DNA of 20,041 nt. Source: a virus. The position numbers and the translations under genes were made by a program. Under the pieces are notes generated by a model. The model was not told the origin of the DNA, searched no databases, and was given only the letters and a program-made list of their open reading frames with translations. Shown here in pieces: positions 6,662-13,248 of the stretch. Where the stretch lies: positions 1-20,041 of IMG/VR virus record IMGVR_UViG_3300027969_000509; one strand, written 5' to 3'. Position 1 is the first letter of the stretch, and each line of letters starts with the position of its first letter.

Positions 6662-7860
6662 GTTGTAGGGTTTGCATTGTTATATGCTTCTCTTGCTTTA
6701 TCGTATACATCTTTCATCTGCACAGGTGTAAGATTGGGATTGGTAGCCAACGCATTACGTAATGCAGTCTCTCCTGCGGTGTGAGAATCTGTCAATGATT
6801 GTATTTCTTCTTCAGCATCAGGTGATACCTGTGGTGCTTCTTTCTTTGCAGGGGTGCCGAACTTCATTTTGTCAACTAACACCATTGCACTGGCGCCCCA
6901 CGGCTCAACATAAAGATGCGAACTTTGATTTGGTGGGCCACCCGCCGCTGTTTCTTTGACTGCAATTTCTAACCAAATCTTAAATTGATTTTGAATTGCT
7001 GGTGTTGCCTTTGCTATAAGTTGATTTACTGCATCGGGGTTGACACTGGCTGAATGTCCAGACAATGCTGTCTTAAATTCAAGGGGACTAATTAGTGCTG
7101 GCGGATTTGCCAGTAAGGCCTGCAGTTTGGCATTATCTAATACTGCGTATTTTTTCTGTATGCCTTGAATCATCTGAATGATTAACCAATGCAAATGATC
7201 TTTGAAATCTTCATTTGGTTGTAACGCACGAATCTCAGCTGATGTAGGATCGCATAAAATTTCTTTAACTTGTTCGCCAGCGGCATTGAAACTTTCCAAG
7301 TCTGCTGGTTCAATGTTGTAGTCTTCTAAGTCTTCTTTGGTTGTTTTAATGTAGATGATTGCGCCTGCTACAATCATTGAAACTGCTTTCATTGCTGGTT
7401 CTACTTCCATGCCAATGTTTGAGGAACCAGTTCCGCCTAAGATTGAATCAAATATTAATTTAATTTGATTGTTGTCTCCAACATTACTTGAAAGTACTAA
7501 GCGTTCAATATCAGCACGATTTGATCTAATTGTTTGCCCAACTTGCCCAACATCAACATTCATTTGATCAGAGGCTGCAACCTGTTTTGCGGCTGAAATG
7601 GCTTGTTGATAAATCATGGTAACTGGTAGTGGTGCCTTACCAGAGTTAATCAAGTCAAGTTGATTGCCTACACGTTGCATAACTTTGTTACGTGTGGCAT
7701 TTGTAATAGCATCAGCAAATTTTCTCAATGCGGCATCTTGGCCGCGCAATGCTCGAATGATACCAGTAGGGCCATCTCCGCCTGCCATGGATTGCACTTT
7801 AGAAACTAAATTATCTAAAAATCCTTCATCTAATTGACGTTGTAAATCATTTACTTTCAC
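6658..7860 (-). CDS. Hypothetical late protein, 400 aa, helical
   Basis: Not recognised. A large, mainly helical protein. A short N-terminal amphipathic stretch (VNDLQRQLDEGFLDNLVSKV) is followed by Gly-rich GGDGPTG. A hydrophobic patch lies near residue 165 (AVSMIVAGAIIYIKT), too short and isolated to be called a membrane helix with confidence. A segment around 305-330 holds GGPPNQSSHLYVEPWGASAM, and the C-terminus is acidic and Ala/Asn-rich. The start is GTG at 7860, overlapping the stop of the 83-aa gene (GTGA). The end overlaps the ligase-like gene (ATGA). Tight coupling in the late unit suggests these proteins act in the same assembly process. Confidence 0.85.
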   Translation of the reverse strand: MKVNDLQRQLDEGFLDNLVSKVQSMAGGDGPTGIIRALRGQDAALRKFADAITNATRNKVMQRVGNQLDLINSGKAPLPVTMIYQQAISAAKQVAASDQMNVDVGQVGQTIRSNRADIERLVLSSNVGDNNQIKLIFDSILGGTGSSNIGMEVEPAMKAVSMIVAGAIIYIKTTKEDLEDYNIEPADLESFNAAGEQVKEILCDPTSAEIRALQPNEDFKDHLHWLIIQMIQGIQKKYAVLDNAKLQALLANPPALISPLEFKTALSGHSASVNPDAVNQLIAKATPAIQNQFKIWLEIAVKETAAGGPPNQSSHLYVEPWGASAMVLVDKMKFGTPAKKEAPQVSPDAEEEIQSLTDSHTAGETALRNALATNPNLTPVQMKDVYDKAREAYNNANPTT

Positions 7861-8108
7861 TGGTCGTTTTCCTTGATAGATCGTACACCTCGAGTAAATT
7901 TGGCTGTGTCTCCGTTTTTAATGGCTAGCTGTAATCGTCTAATTAATTCATCAGCTTGATGCTGTGGATAATTTTGCTGAATTACTTCCATTAAATTAAT
8001 TACACGGGCAATAGCTTGCACAGCTAAACCCTCAACAAGTAAGTGCTTATCTTGCTTTGGGACTAGCCCTGTAATTTCGTCTAAAATACTTCGAGTGTGT
8101 TTTCGCAT
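7857..8108 (-). CDS. Hypothetical small helical protein, first gene of late unit
   Basis: Not recognised. 83 residues, all-helical by composition (VEGLAVQAIARVINLMEVIQ, ADELIRRLQLAIKNGDTAKF), with a basic N-terminus (MRKHTRS). A longer frame would start at 8156, but that runs back through the divergent promoter. The ATG at 8108 stands 7 nt after a perfect GCTAAATA box, so I chose 8108. There is no Shine-Dalgarno sequence, and a transcript from that box would have almost no leader. It is coupled to the next gene by a GTGA overlap. Confidence 0.8.
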   Translation of the reverse strand: MRKHTRSILDEITGLVPKQDKHLLVEGLAVQAIARVINLMEVIQQNYPQHQADELIRRLQLAIKNGDTAKFTRGVRSIKENDQ

Positions 8109-8115
8109 ATTAATA

Positions 8116-8123
8116 TATTTAGC
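8116..8123 (-). promoter_or_regulatory. Late-type promoter box GCTAAATA, leftward half of divergent palindrome
   Basis: Minus-strand GCTAAATA, 7 nt before the ATG at 8108. It shares its GC with the rightward copy, together forming the perfect 14-nt palindrome TATTTAGCTAAATA (8116-8129). Confidence 0.7.
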
Positions 8124-8129
8124 TAAATA
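8122..8129 (+). promoter_or_regulatory. Late-type promoter box GCTAAATA, rightward half of divergent palindrome
   Basis: Plus-strand GCTAAATA, 21 nt before the ATG at 8151. The ribosome site AGGAG at 8138-8142 lies 8 nt before that ATG, so this transcript has a normal short leader. Confidence 0.7.
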
Positions 8130-8150
8130 ATCTATATAGGAGATTGTAAA

Positions 8151-8579
8151 ATGCAATTATCGCCAAGCGCACAACAATTAAGGGACTTAGCCAATAAGAT
8201 TTCCCGTTTAAATGAGTATGATACTCATACGGATACTGGGGAACCAGACCACGACATTAGCTCTGGTGAGCTTGCACGTTTAAAAATGGCGTTGGGGCCA
8301 CTGGTAAGTGATGAGCTACAAAGTCGTTTTATGCAAACATTGAATAAAATGGCAAGTGGCCAGCCAGTAACTTTTTCAGAATCAAAGCTAATCACAGCGG
8401 CTTTTATTAGCATGGCAGACATCATTGCAAGTGATCCTTCGTTGATTGGTAGATTACGCAAAGACATTAGAGATTTTAATGTAGAGCAAGATGCAGAAGA
8501 TGCCGTTGCACCTGAGGACGATATTGCCGCAGATGTAATGCCAGATGTTGGCGCTTCTGATCCGTACAGAATGAAGTAA
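8151..8579 (+). CDS. Hypothetical late protein on the plus strand, 142 aa
   Basis: Not recognised. It is one of only two plus-strand genes. The N-terminal half is helical (PSAQQLRDLANKISRLNEYD) and the middle has LARLKMALGPLVSDELQSRF and ESKLITAAFISMADIIASD. An acidic tail from about residue 112 (VEQDAEDAVAPEDDIAADVM) ends in DPYRMK. It has the best ribosome site in the region (AGGAG, 8 nt spacing). Its promoter is the rightward half of the palindromic late box. It ends exactly where gp41 ends on the other strand, with stop codons back to back and no terminator between them. The reverse-strand frame inside it is a shadow. Confidence 0.85.
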   Translation: MQLSPSAQQLRDLANKISRLNEYDTHTDTGEPDHDISSGELARLKMALGPLVSDELQSRFMQTLNKMASGQPVTFSESKLITAAFISMADIIASDPSLIGRLRKDIRDFNVEQDAEDAVAPEDDIAADVMPDVGASDPYRMK

Positions 8580-10079
8580 TTAGATTTCACGGCTAACAAT
8601 AGCCCTTAATGCGTTTCTATTTGCACTGGTTGCAACAGGAGCGGTTAGGGGCTTTTGTACGGGTGCAGTCTCACTTGTAGGTTCGGCTGTAGCACTAGCA
8701 GTTGGGTAATCCCATGCATGAGTGCCAGTTGGTTTTTCCCATTTGGTAGATGCTGGTGGTGGTGCTTCAGTATTAACTGTTGTACCTAAGTTGGATCTGG
8801 CCCGCACCTTATCATATACATCTGATGCACGAGTTGTAGTACTTCCACCACCACTATCTACTGCATCTGAGATACGCATTGTATCTGGATTAAAGCTTAA
8901 ATCAATTTTCTGTCCAACACCTGAACTACTACGTGTTTTCATAAACTGTATTTGTACTGTTCCACGTTCTTTCATGCTAGGTGTACTGTAGATACCAAAC
9001 ACATTGTCAGCAGTTTGAATTTTACTTAAACCACCTGCAATCATACTGTGGTCAAACTCTACACTTTCCACAGCACTACGATTCAACTGTGACGCTGTCG
9101 CTAATAGCAAATTCTCTGTAACAACCAAGTTACGCAACTCCTCTGCCACTAACTTGTCCTTGACAAACATATCACTTACACTGATCTTTTGACCTGCTGG
9201 CATCATCAAGTCCAAGTAGTCAACCAAGATAGCATCAACTTTGATGTCACGTTGTGTTTGAAATTCTCTAATCCATGCCAATAAATCGTTTGGGGTTACG
9301 CCATTTGTAAGTTGTACAATCTGTAGCTTGCCTTTTTTACCTGCAGACTTGACCTTGAGTTCAACCTCATCTAGACGTTTGTACAAGTCACGTGTGCTCA
9401 TGTCTGTTAACATGGCATCCATACGTTGGCTACATAACAGTTCACTGAGTTCCAAACTAAAGTAAACAGTATTCATTCCACGCTGTGTCCAGTTTAATGC
9501 CAAGTTCTGTAAGAACAAACTTTTGCCTGCGCCAGATGCGCCAGCAAAGATGTTTAACTCACCTTTGTTAAAGCCACCATACAACTTATCATCTAAATCC
9601 TTCCAACCAGTTGATACCTGTCCGTTGTTGTCTCTAATTGCTTTTAGTCGACCCACAGGATCTTCAAAGTAGTCTGTACCAAATGTCTTTGGCAAACCAA
9701 CCTGTACAGCATCTTTAATTAACTTCTCAACTGCACCATACTCATGCTTCTCTAACAAGTCCGAGCTGGTCAAGATGGCTTTTTCTAATGCCTTGTATCT
9801 TGAGAACTTTTCAAACTCTTCCAGGAACCATGAACTATGCTGTACAGCAGTGGCGCCTATAGGCTCAATGTCAACCCCGCCTACTGCTTTAATTTGTAGT
9901 GGATCCGGAATGTCACCATGTTGACTAACATAGCTCTTGATAAACTCCGCGGCTTTTCTAATACGCCTGTCAAAGTGGTCTGGATCTAAGATGTTATTGC
10001 ATCTTGCCGCCAAGTCTCTATTACTAATTAAAAACTGCAAGTACAAGGTCTGCGTACTTACACTATATTCTTTATCCAT
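8580..10079 (-). CDS. 41: DnaB-type replicative helicase, T4 gp41-like
   Basis: 499 residues, slightly longer than T4 gp41 (475). A hexameric 5'-3' helicase that unwinds the replication fork and works with the gp61 primase. The N-terminal helical domain covers about residues 1-140. The RecA-like domain opens with STGWKDLDDKLYGGFNKGEL. Walker A is GASGAGKS (180-187), followed by TVYFSLELSELLCSQRMDAM. Walker B is ILVDYLDLM (284-292). TASQLNRSAV and QIQFMKTRSSSGVG are the downstream motifs. From about residue 410 there is a low-complexity Thr/Ala/Pro/Ser tail of some 80 residues before a short conserved-looking end. The ATG overlaps the stop of the 65-aa gene by one base. It is third in the gp61-65aa-gp41 unit. 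Confidence 0.95.
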   Translation of the reverse strand: MDKEYSVSTQTLYLQFLISNRDLAARCNNILDPDHFDRRIRKAAEFIKSYVSQHGDIPDPLQIKAVGGVDIEPIGATAVQHSSWFLEEFEKFSRYKALEKAILTSSDLLEKHEYGAVEKLIKDAVQVGLPKTFGTDYFEDPVGRLKAIRDNNGQVSTGWKDLDDKLYGGFNKGELNIFAGASGAGKSLFLQNLALNWTQRGMNTVYFSLELSELLCSQRMDAMLTDMSTRDLYKRLDEVELKVKSAGKKGKLQIVQLTNGVTPNDLLAWIREFQTQRDIKVDAILVDYLDLMMPAGQKISVSDMFVKDKLVAEELRNLVVTENLLLATASQLNRSAVESVEFDHSMIAGGLSKIQTADNVFGIYSTPSMKERGTVQIQFMKTRSSSGVGQKIDLSFNPDTMRISDAVDSGGGSTTTRASDVYDKVRARSNLGTTVNTEAPPPASTKWEKPTGTHAWDYPTASATAEPTSETAPVQKPLTAPVATSANRNALRAIVSREI

Positions 10080-10276
10080 TAATTATTCCCCCATCGCAAG
10101 GCCATTATGGCGGCGTTTTCTTGTTCTTCAAAATTAAAAATCATATAATCTTCTGTTAGTTCTGTTTTATATTTGTTGCCTGGCAATCCAAATTCTTCTA
10201 TTGCCCAAATGCAAACTTGGTCCCACCATTCACTAGAGTCTTGTCCTAGCCGCCAAACTACTTTTACTTTATACAC
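10079..10276 (-). CDS. Small hypothetical protein between primase and helicase
   Basis: 65 residues, not recognised. Probably an alpha/beta fold (MYKVKVVWRLG, WWDQVCIWAIEEFGLPG, DYMIFNFEEQENAAIMALRW). The start is GTG at 10276, overlapping the end of the primase gene by 8 nt, with AAGG 5 nt before it. It is coupled to gp41 through TAATG. Its place inside the primase-helicase unit suggests an accessory replication role, which is inference only. Confidence 0.8.
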   Translation of the reverse strand: MYKVKVVWRLGQDSSEWWDQVCIWAIEEFGLPGNKYKTELTEDYMIFNFEEQENAAIMALRWGNN

Positions 10277-11237
10277 ACCACCGCCTTGCTAATAATTTAA
10301 TCTTTAATGGTGAGCTCTCAATCGCCAATATCACACTTTGTAGAACAGCAACTCGTCCAAACTGTCGTGCCGCATCGTTGGCATCTTTAATGCCGTCTGG
10401 CCAATCTGGAAAGCTTACACTCCAACCTAGTTCTGCGGCTTGCAATGCTAGAGTCATACCGGCCTTGTCTTTATCTGGTAACACCACTGGCTCGTTATCA
10501 ATGTCCTCAATAATCTTTGCTTGTTCTGGGCTAATGCTATTGGTCATGACAGCAACACCATCTAGCGTTAGTGCATCATATTCACCTTCTGTTACAATAG
10601 TATACTTACGCTGTTGACTTTGATGATCTAAATTGAATACAAAGCTGGGTGGTCTACTTGTGATCATCTTTGCGGTTTTTTTATCTGGCACATCACCAAT
10701 CCAACGTGCTGTGTATCCTACAATTTTGCCATCACTTGTATAAGGTAGTATAACACGGTTATCCATACCTTGTATAGGGCTAGCACTGGTATACCAATCA
10801 CTGAGTTCAAGTACACCTCTACTGTCAAGATACTCTGCGGCTTCTAAGTTTAAGTCTCTAACAGTCCACGGCCAAGTTATTTCTGGCCATTCAGGTTTCT
10901 TATATGGTTCTTGTACAACTGTATCGTCCTCAACCACTTGGTCCCACAGTTGAATCTTTAAACGCTGTATATCGCCTTCGTCAATGCCAAACGTTCGCAT
11001 TAGCTTGATTAGTTTAATACCCAATCGTTGGCCCGGACGCCATCCTGTTGTATAGCCACAGTTGAAACAATGATAACCAACCTTGTCTTGGTCAAATCTT
11101 AGGCCGCCGCGATGTTTGGTATCTGGTCTTGCTTGACCATTTTGTACACACATAGGGCAGTTTAAAGTTAGCCAACCATTGGATGTTGCCTTTAATGGAG
11201 GCAGGTGTGCTCTTAGTGTGTTCTCAACTATACTCAT
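10269..11237 (-). CDS. 61: DNA primase, T4 gp61-like
   Basis: 322 residues, close to T4 gp61 (342). It makes RNA primers for lagging-strand synthesis with the gp41 helicase. A zinc-binding domain carries Cys27-x2-Cys30 (NCPMC) and Cys57-x2-Cys60 (YHCFNC). The Toprim catalytic core has VTEGEYDAL with Glu217, then LPDKDKAG with Asp255 and Asp257, and a third acidic site near KDANDAA (about 284-290). Between them, NRVILPYTSDGKIVGYTARW is typical of DnaG/gp61 proteins. It starts at ATG 11237, 11 nt after the structural gene, with no clear Shine-Dalgarno sequence. A TTGACA promoter lies in the end of that upstream gene. Confidence 0.93.
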   Translation of the reverse strand: MSIVENTLRAHLPPLKATSNGWLTLNCPMCVQNGQARPDTKHRGGLRFDQDKVGYHCFNCGYTTGWRPGQRLGIKLIKLMRTFGIDEGDIQRLKIQLWDQVVEDDTVVQEPYKKPEWPEITWPWTVRDLNLEAAEYLDSRGVLELSDWYTSASPIQGMDNRVILPYTSDGKIVGYTARWIGDVPDKKTAKMITSRPPSFVFNLDHQSQQRKYTIVTEGEYDALTLDGVAVMTNSISPEQAKIIEDIDNEPVVLPDKDKAGMTLALQAAELGWSVSFPDWPDGIKDANDAARQFGRVAVLQSVILAIESSPLKIKLLARRWCV

Positions 11238-11245
11238 ATAGAGTT

Positions 11246-11274
11246 AGTTTACACTCTTATTAGGACTTTGTCAA
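11246..11274 (-). promoter_or_regulatory. Sigma70-type promoter of the gp61-gp41 unit
   Basis: Minus-strand consensus TTGACA (11274-11269), 17 nt, then TAAACT (11251-11246, 4 of 6 matches to TATAAT). The -35 lies in the last codons of the structural gene and the -10 overlaps its stop. The -10 ends 8 nt before the primase ATG. Position and spacing are good; the -10 is imperfect. Confidence 0.55.
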
Positions 11275-12046
11275 GTGTTCCAGCGTTGGATGGGCTATTA
11301 GTTTTGGCTATTCTTAACCAACGAACCCCACCATAGTAGTTGTATGGATCAATGCCAGTGTATCCATTGAAGTTCAAAATTGTAGTGGTATAATCTTGTG
11401 GTTTCAAGTTTGCCCACAATGTTGTACCTGTTACCGTTTCATCCAAGGTACCTTGTACCTGTACAGAACCTGTCCAGTTTGTTGCGTATATACCTACTGT
11501 GAATAAGCTTATATCTTTTCTAAAAAACTGTGGGCCATTTACTGCACTGGAAGTGAATATATCATTTGCATTAAGGTACTCTGTAATTTCAAATGTGCCA
11601 CGACTTGTGGGTACAACTGCATCCTTTACTTCTACGTCAAATGCGCCTTGCATGGCACGGTTCCAAGTAAGAGCAGTTTCTAAACCCTCAGCATTTACAA
11701 ATGTGGCACCTAGGGCATAAATCCCACTACCCAGTGTCGTTAAGTCTCGGGCAAAAACGGTTAGCCTTGCTTGACCATTTTCGGCAACTGTTGGTACTGC
11801 TCTGCGACGGAAAATGGTAGTTCCTGTTGTTCTATCCCACATTGTGATTGTTAGTTCTCTGCGTAATAAACTAACAGGTCTGCGATCACTACCGGTTAAG
11901 GTAATGTCCAATATGTTATCTACACCTTTAAACCAAACTATTCGTTGATCGGTGTAACCGGGTACATGTCTAGTGGTACTGTGCCCAGTGCCTGCACCTG
12001 CGTAATTTAAGGTTGCTGTAGGAATGCTTGAGTTAAGTGTTGCCAT
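11249..12046 (-). CDS. Probable virion structural protein, beta-rich (tail/baseplate type)
   Basis: 265 residues and almost entirely beta-strand by pattern. Residues 30-140 look like an immunoglobulin-like domain similar in style to BppU N-terminal domains of phage baseplate proteins (DILDITLTG-type strands, ELTITMWDRTTGTTIFRRRA, GSGIYALGATFVNAEG). The second half (about 165-265) resembles a jelly-roll or lectin-like domain (FTVGIYATNWTGSVQVQGTL, YYGGVRWLRIAKTN, LDKVLIRV). There is no signal peptide. A perfect GCTAAATA late box ends 5 nt before the ATG, which fits a late virion protein. It sits isolated between replication genes. The domain comparisons are by eye and the exact location in the virion is unknown. 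Confidence 0.85.
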   Translation of the reverse strand: MATLNSSIPTATLNYAGAGTGHSTTRHVPGYTDQRIVWFKGVDNILDITLTGSDRRPVSLLRRELTITMWDRTTGTTIFRRRAVPTVAENGQARLTVFARDLTTLGSGIYALGATFVNAEGLETALTWNRAMQGAFDVEVKDAVVPTSRGTFEITEYLNANDIFTSSAVNGPQFFRKDISLFTVGIYATNWTGSVQVQGTLDETVTGTTLWANLKPQDYTTTILNFNGYTGIDPYNYYGGVRWLRIAKTNSPSNAGTLDKVLIRV

Positions 12047-12051
12047 ATAGT

Positions 12052-12059
12052 TATTTAGC
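12052..12059 (-). promoter_or_regulatory. Late-type promoter box GCTAAATA for the beta-rich structural gene
   Basis: Minus-strand GCTAAATA followed by ACTAT and the ATG at 12046. With normal promoter geometry transcription would start at or inside the start codon. Confidence 0.65.
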
Positions 12060-12078
12060 TGACCTGAGTTTTTAATAT

Positions 12079-12086
12079 GCTAAGTA
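12079..12086 (+). promoter_or_regulatory. Late-type promoter box variant GCTAAGTA for the 124-aa plus-strand gene
   Basis: Plus-strand GCTAAGTA, one mismatch to GCTAAATA, 6 nt before the ATG at 12093. Together with the minus-strand box at 12052-12059 it makes a second divergent late promoter pair. Confidence 0.5.
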
Positions 12087-12092
12087 TACTTG

Positions 12093-12467
12093 ATGGAAAG
12101 TAAAATCAAAGAATTTCTAGAACGGTTCCCGTTTATGAGCCTAGTTCGTTATGGAGACCAAGAATTAGTTGGAATTATACAAAACAGTGATCAAACTGTG
12201 GTCACTATGTACGTCTATAACTTACTCAAAGACGAAACGGATAAGATGCTGTTTGTGGAAATGGGCGAAGAATGGTGGTGGGGTAGTAACAGACTAATTC
12301 CTATCAATATTGTTCTTAAAGAACCTATGCGTAGATTTGTGTATGCCCTTAAAACCTATAGCACCAAAGACTTTGAAATGCTACACGGACATCAAACTAG
12401 CCTGATTAATGTAATTACCAAACGCACCAAACGCAGACAAATTAGTCTGGTGCGTAAAATGCATTAA
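12093..12467 (+). CDS. Conserved hypothetical phage protein on the plus strand
   Basis: 124 residues. I recall relatives in T4-like phages of marine bacteria but know no function. Features are FPFMSLVRYGDQELVGIIQN near the start, MYVYNLLKDETDKMLF, a striking GEEWWWGSNRLIPINIVL, and a basic tail RTKRRQISLVRKM. It is probably a small alpha/beta protein. An in-frame TTG precedes the ATG but the ATG at 12093 is preferred. There is no Shine-Dalgarno sequence and the late-box variant lies 6 nt upstream. It ends overlapping the Pol III-like gene by 4 nt in convergent orientation, with no terminator seen. Confidence 0.85.
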   Translation: MESKIKEFLERFPFMSLVRYGDQELVGIIQNSDQTVVTMYVYNLLKDETDKMLFVEMGEEWWWGSNRLIPINIVLKEPMRRFVYALKTYSTKDFEMLHGHQTSLINVITKRTKRRQISLVRKMH

Positions 12468-13051
12468 CTGAATCCGTAACTAATTTCTTCACAGATCAAA
12501 TTCATTTGTGCCACAATGGCAACTGCATAAGCAGTGGCATGACTCTTCTTAAAGTAGTACTCACCATTCTCTGGCTTCGTCCATACTTCCTTCATAATCG
12601 CACTCCATGGCTTCCCAATCAAATAGCGTTTGGCCGGGCGTATCATTGCCAAGACGGCAGCTAATTGTTCCACGGAAGTTGGGCAAGTCTTCTTCAGTGT
12701 ATCCACATGCCCGTTCAAATGAAATAAAAGATTCACAAAGCCCTCGTCTAATAGTAAATCCCATAGTGGCTCCTGGTTTGATAGTCTATTTAACTCTTCT
12801 TTGCTTTTGATGCGTTGATACAAGCTTACGTTAAGCAAGTCAACTTTGAAGAAACCTGCTTCCTCTGCTTGTTGATAATCGATATTACACCAACCTGTGT
12901 ATGGGTTAACAGGAACAGGATGGAAGTACACTCCTGTTTTATGCTTTTGTCTTGTACCATTGGGCATTTTTAATGTCGCTGGTACATGTGCCAATAATTT
13001 TAGCACTTGTTCTCTATCTGCAAAGTCAATGTCTACGTCTGGTTGGCTCAT
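12464..13051 (-). CDS. Miniature DNA polymerase III alpha (C-family) palm-like protein
   Basis: 195 residues that align by eye with separated pieces of the palm/fingers of bacterial DnaE (about 1160 aa). QPDVDIDFADREQVL matches PDFDVDF...RDQV, giving Asp7 and Asp9 as counterparts of E. coli D401/D403. KHKTGVYFHP corresponds to KHAGGVVIAP. CNIDYQQAEEAGFFKVDLLN matches the stretch before KFDFLGL, giving Asp71 as D555. Next come LLFHLNGHVDTLKK (FQLESRGMKDLIK), EQLAAVLAMIRPA (ALFRPGP), and FKKSHATAYAVAIVAQM (FNKSHSAAYALVSYQ). The PHP, thumb, beta-binding and OB domains are absent, and two internal stretches are strongly shortened. All three catalytic acids remain. Activity, if any, is unknown; it could be a regulator or decoy. 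It is coupled to the coiled-coil gene by ATGA, at the end of the UvsW unit. Confidence 0.85.
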   Translation of the reverse strand: MSQPDVDIDFADREQVLKLLAHVPATLKMPNGTRQKHKTGVYFHPVPVNPYTGWCNIDYQQAEEAGFFKVDLLNVSLYQRIKSKEELNRLSNQEPLWDLLLDEGFVNLLFHLNGHVDTLKKTCPTSVEQLAAVLAMIRPAKRYLIGKPWSAIMKEVWTKPENGEYYFKKSHATAYAVAIVAQMNLICEEISYGFS

Positions 13052-13248
13052 TCTAATCTACTTTTTATATAATTTAGTATTTCGGCTTGTTGCTGTTTAA
13101 TCTCATTAATCTCAGCTTTCACTGAATTGAGCTTTTCAATGAACTGCTCAAGTTTTACTTCTAGGCTTTCATATCTAGGACCAGAGCCATTGTCGTGTTT
13201 AACCAGGCCACTTCTTCCTGATTCTTTTTTAATTTGTTTGTCCACCAT
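13048..13248 (-). CDS. Short coiled-coil protein
   Basis: 66 residues. After a basic, Gly/Ser-containing N-terminus (KKESGRSGL), residues 27-66 form a heptad-patterned helix (LEVKLEQFIEKLNSVKAEIN, then EIKQQQAEILNYIKSRLE), so it probably oligomerises. Not recognised. The only in-frame ATG is at 13248, which makes an unusually long 88-nt overlap with the end of the zinc-finger gene. No GTG or TTG inside would remove the overlap without losing most of the protein. Its stop overlaps the start of the Pol III-like gene by ATGA, which supports expression and possible partnership with that protein. Confidence 0.65.
   Translation of the reverse strand: MVDKQIKKESGRSGLVKHDNGSGPRYESLEVKLEQFIEKLNSVKAEINEIKQQQAEILNYIKSRLE

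Noticed and set aside
8109-8156. Extension of the 83-aa gene to 8156
   Set aside because: It would be translated from within the divergent promoter, upstream of its own late box; the ATG at 8108 fits better.
8225-8599. Minus-strand 124-aa frame opposite the 142-aa plus gene
   Set aside because: The plus-strand gene has AGGAG, a promoter and a sensible protein; the reverse frame is Ser/Ala-rich shadow sequence and overlaps the gp41 end.
12561-12764. Minus-strand 67-aa frame inside the Pol III-like gene
   Set aside because: The DnaE motifs are continuous in the main frame across the whole gene, so no frameshift or second gene is needed.
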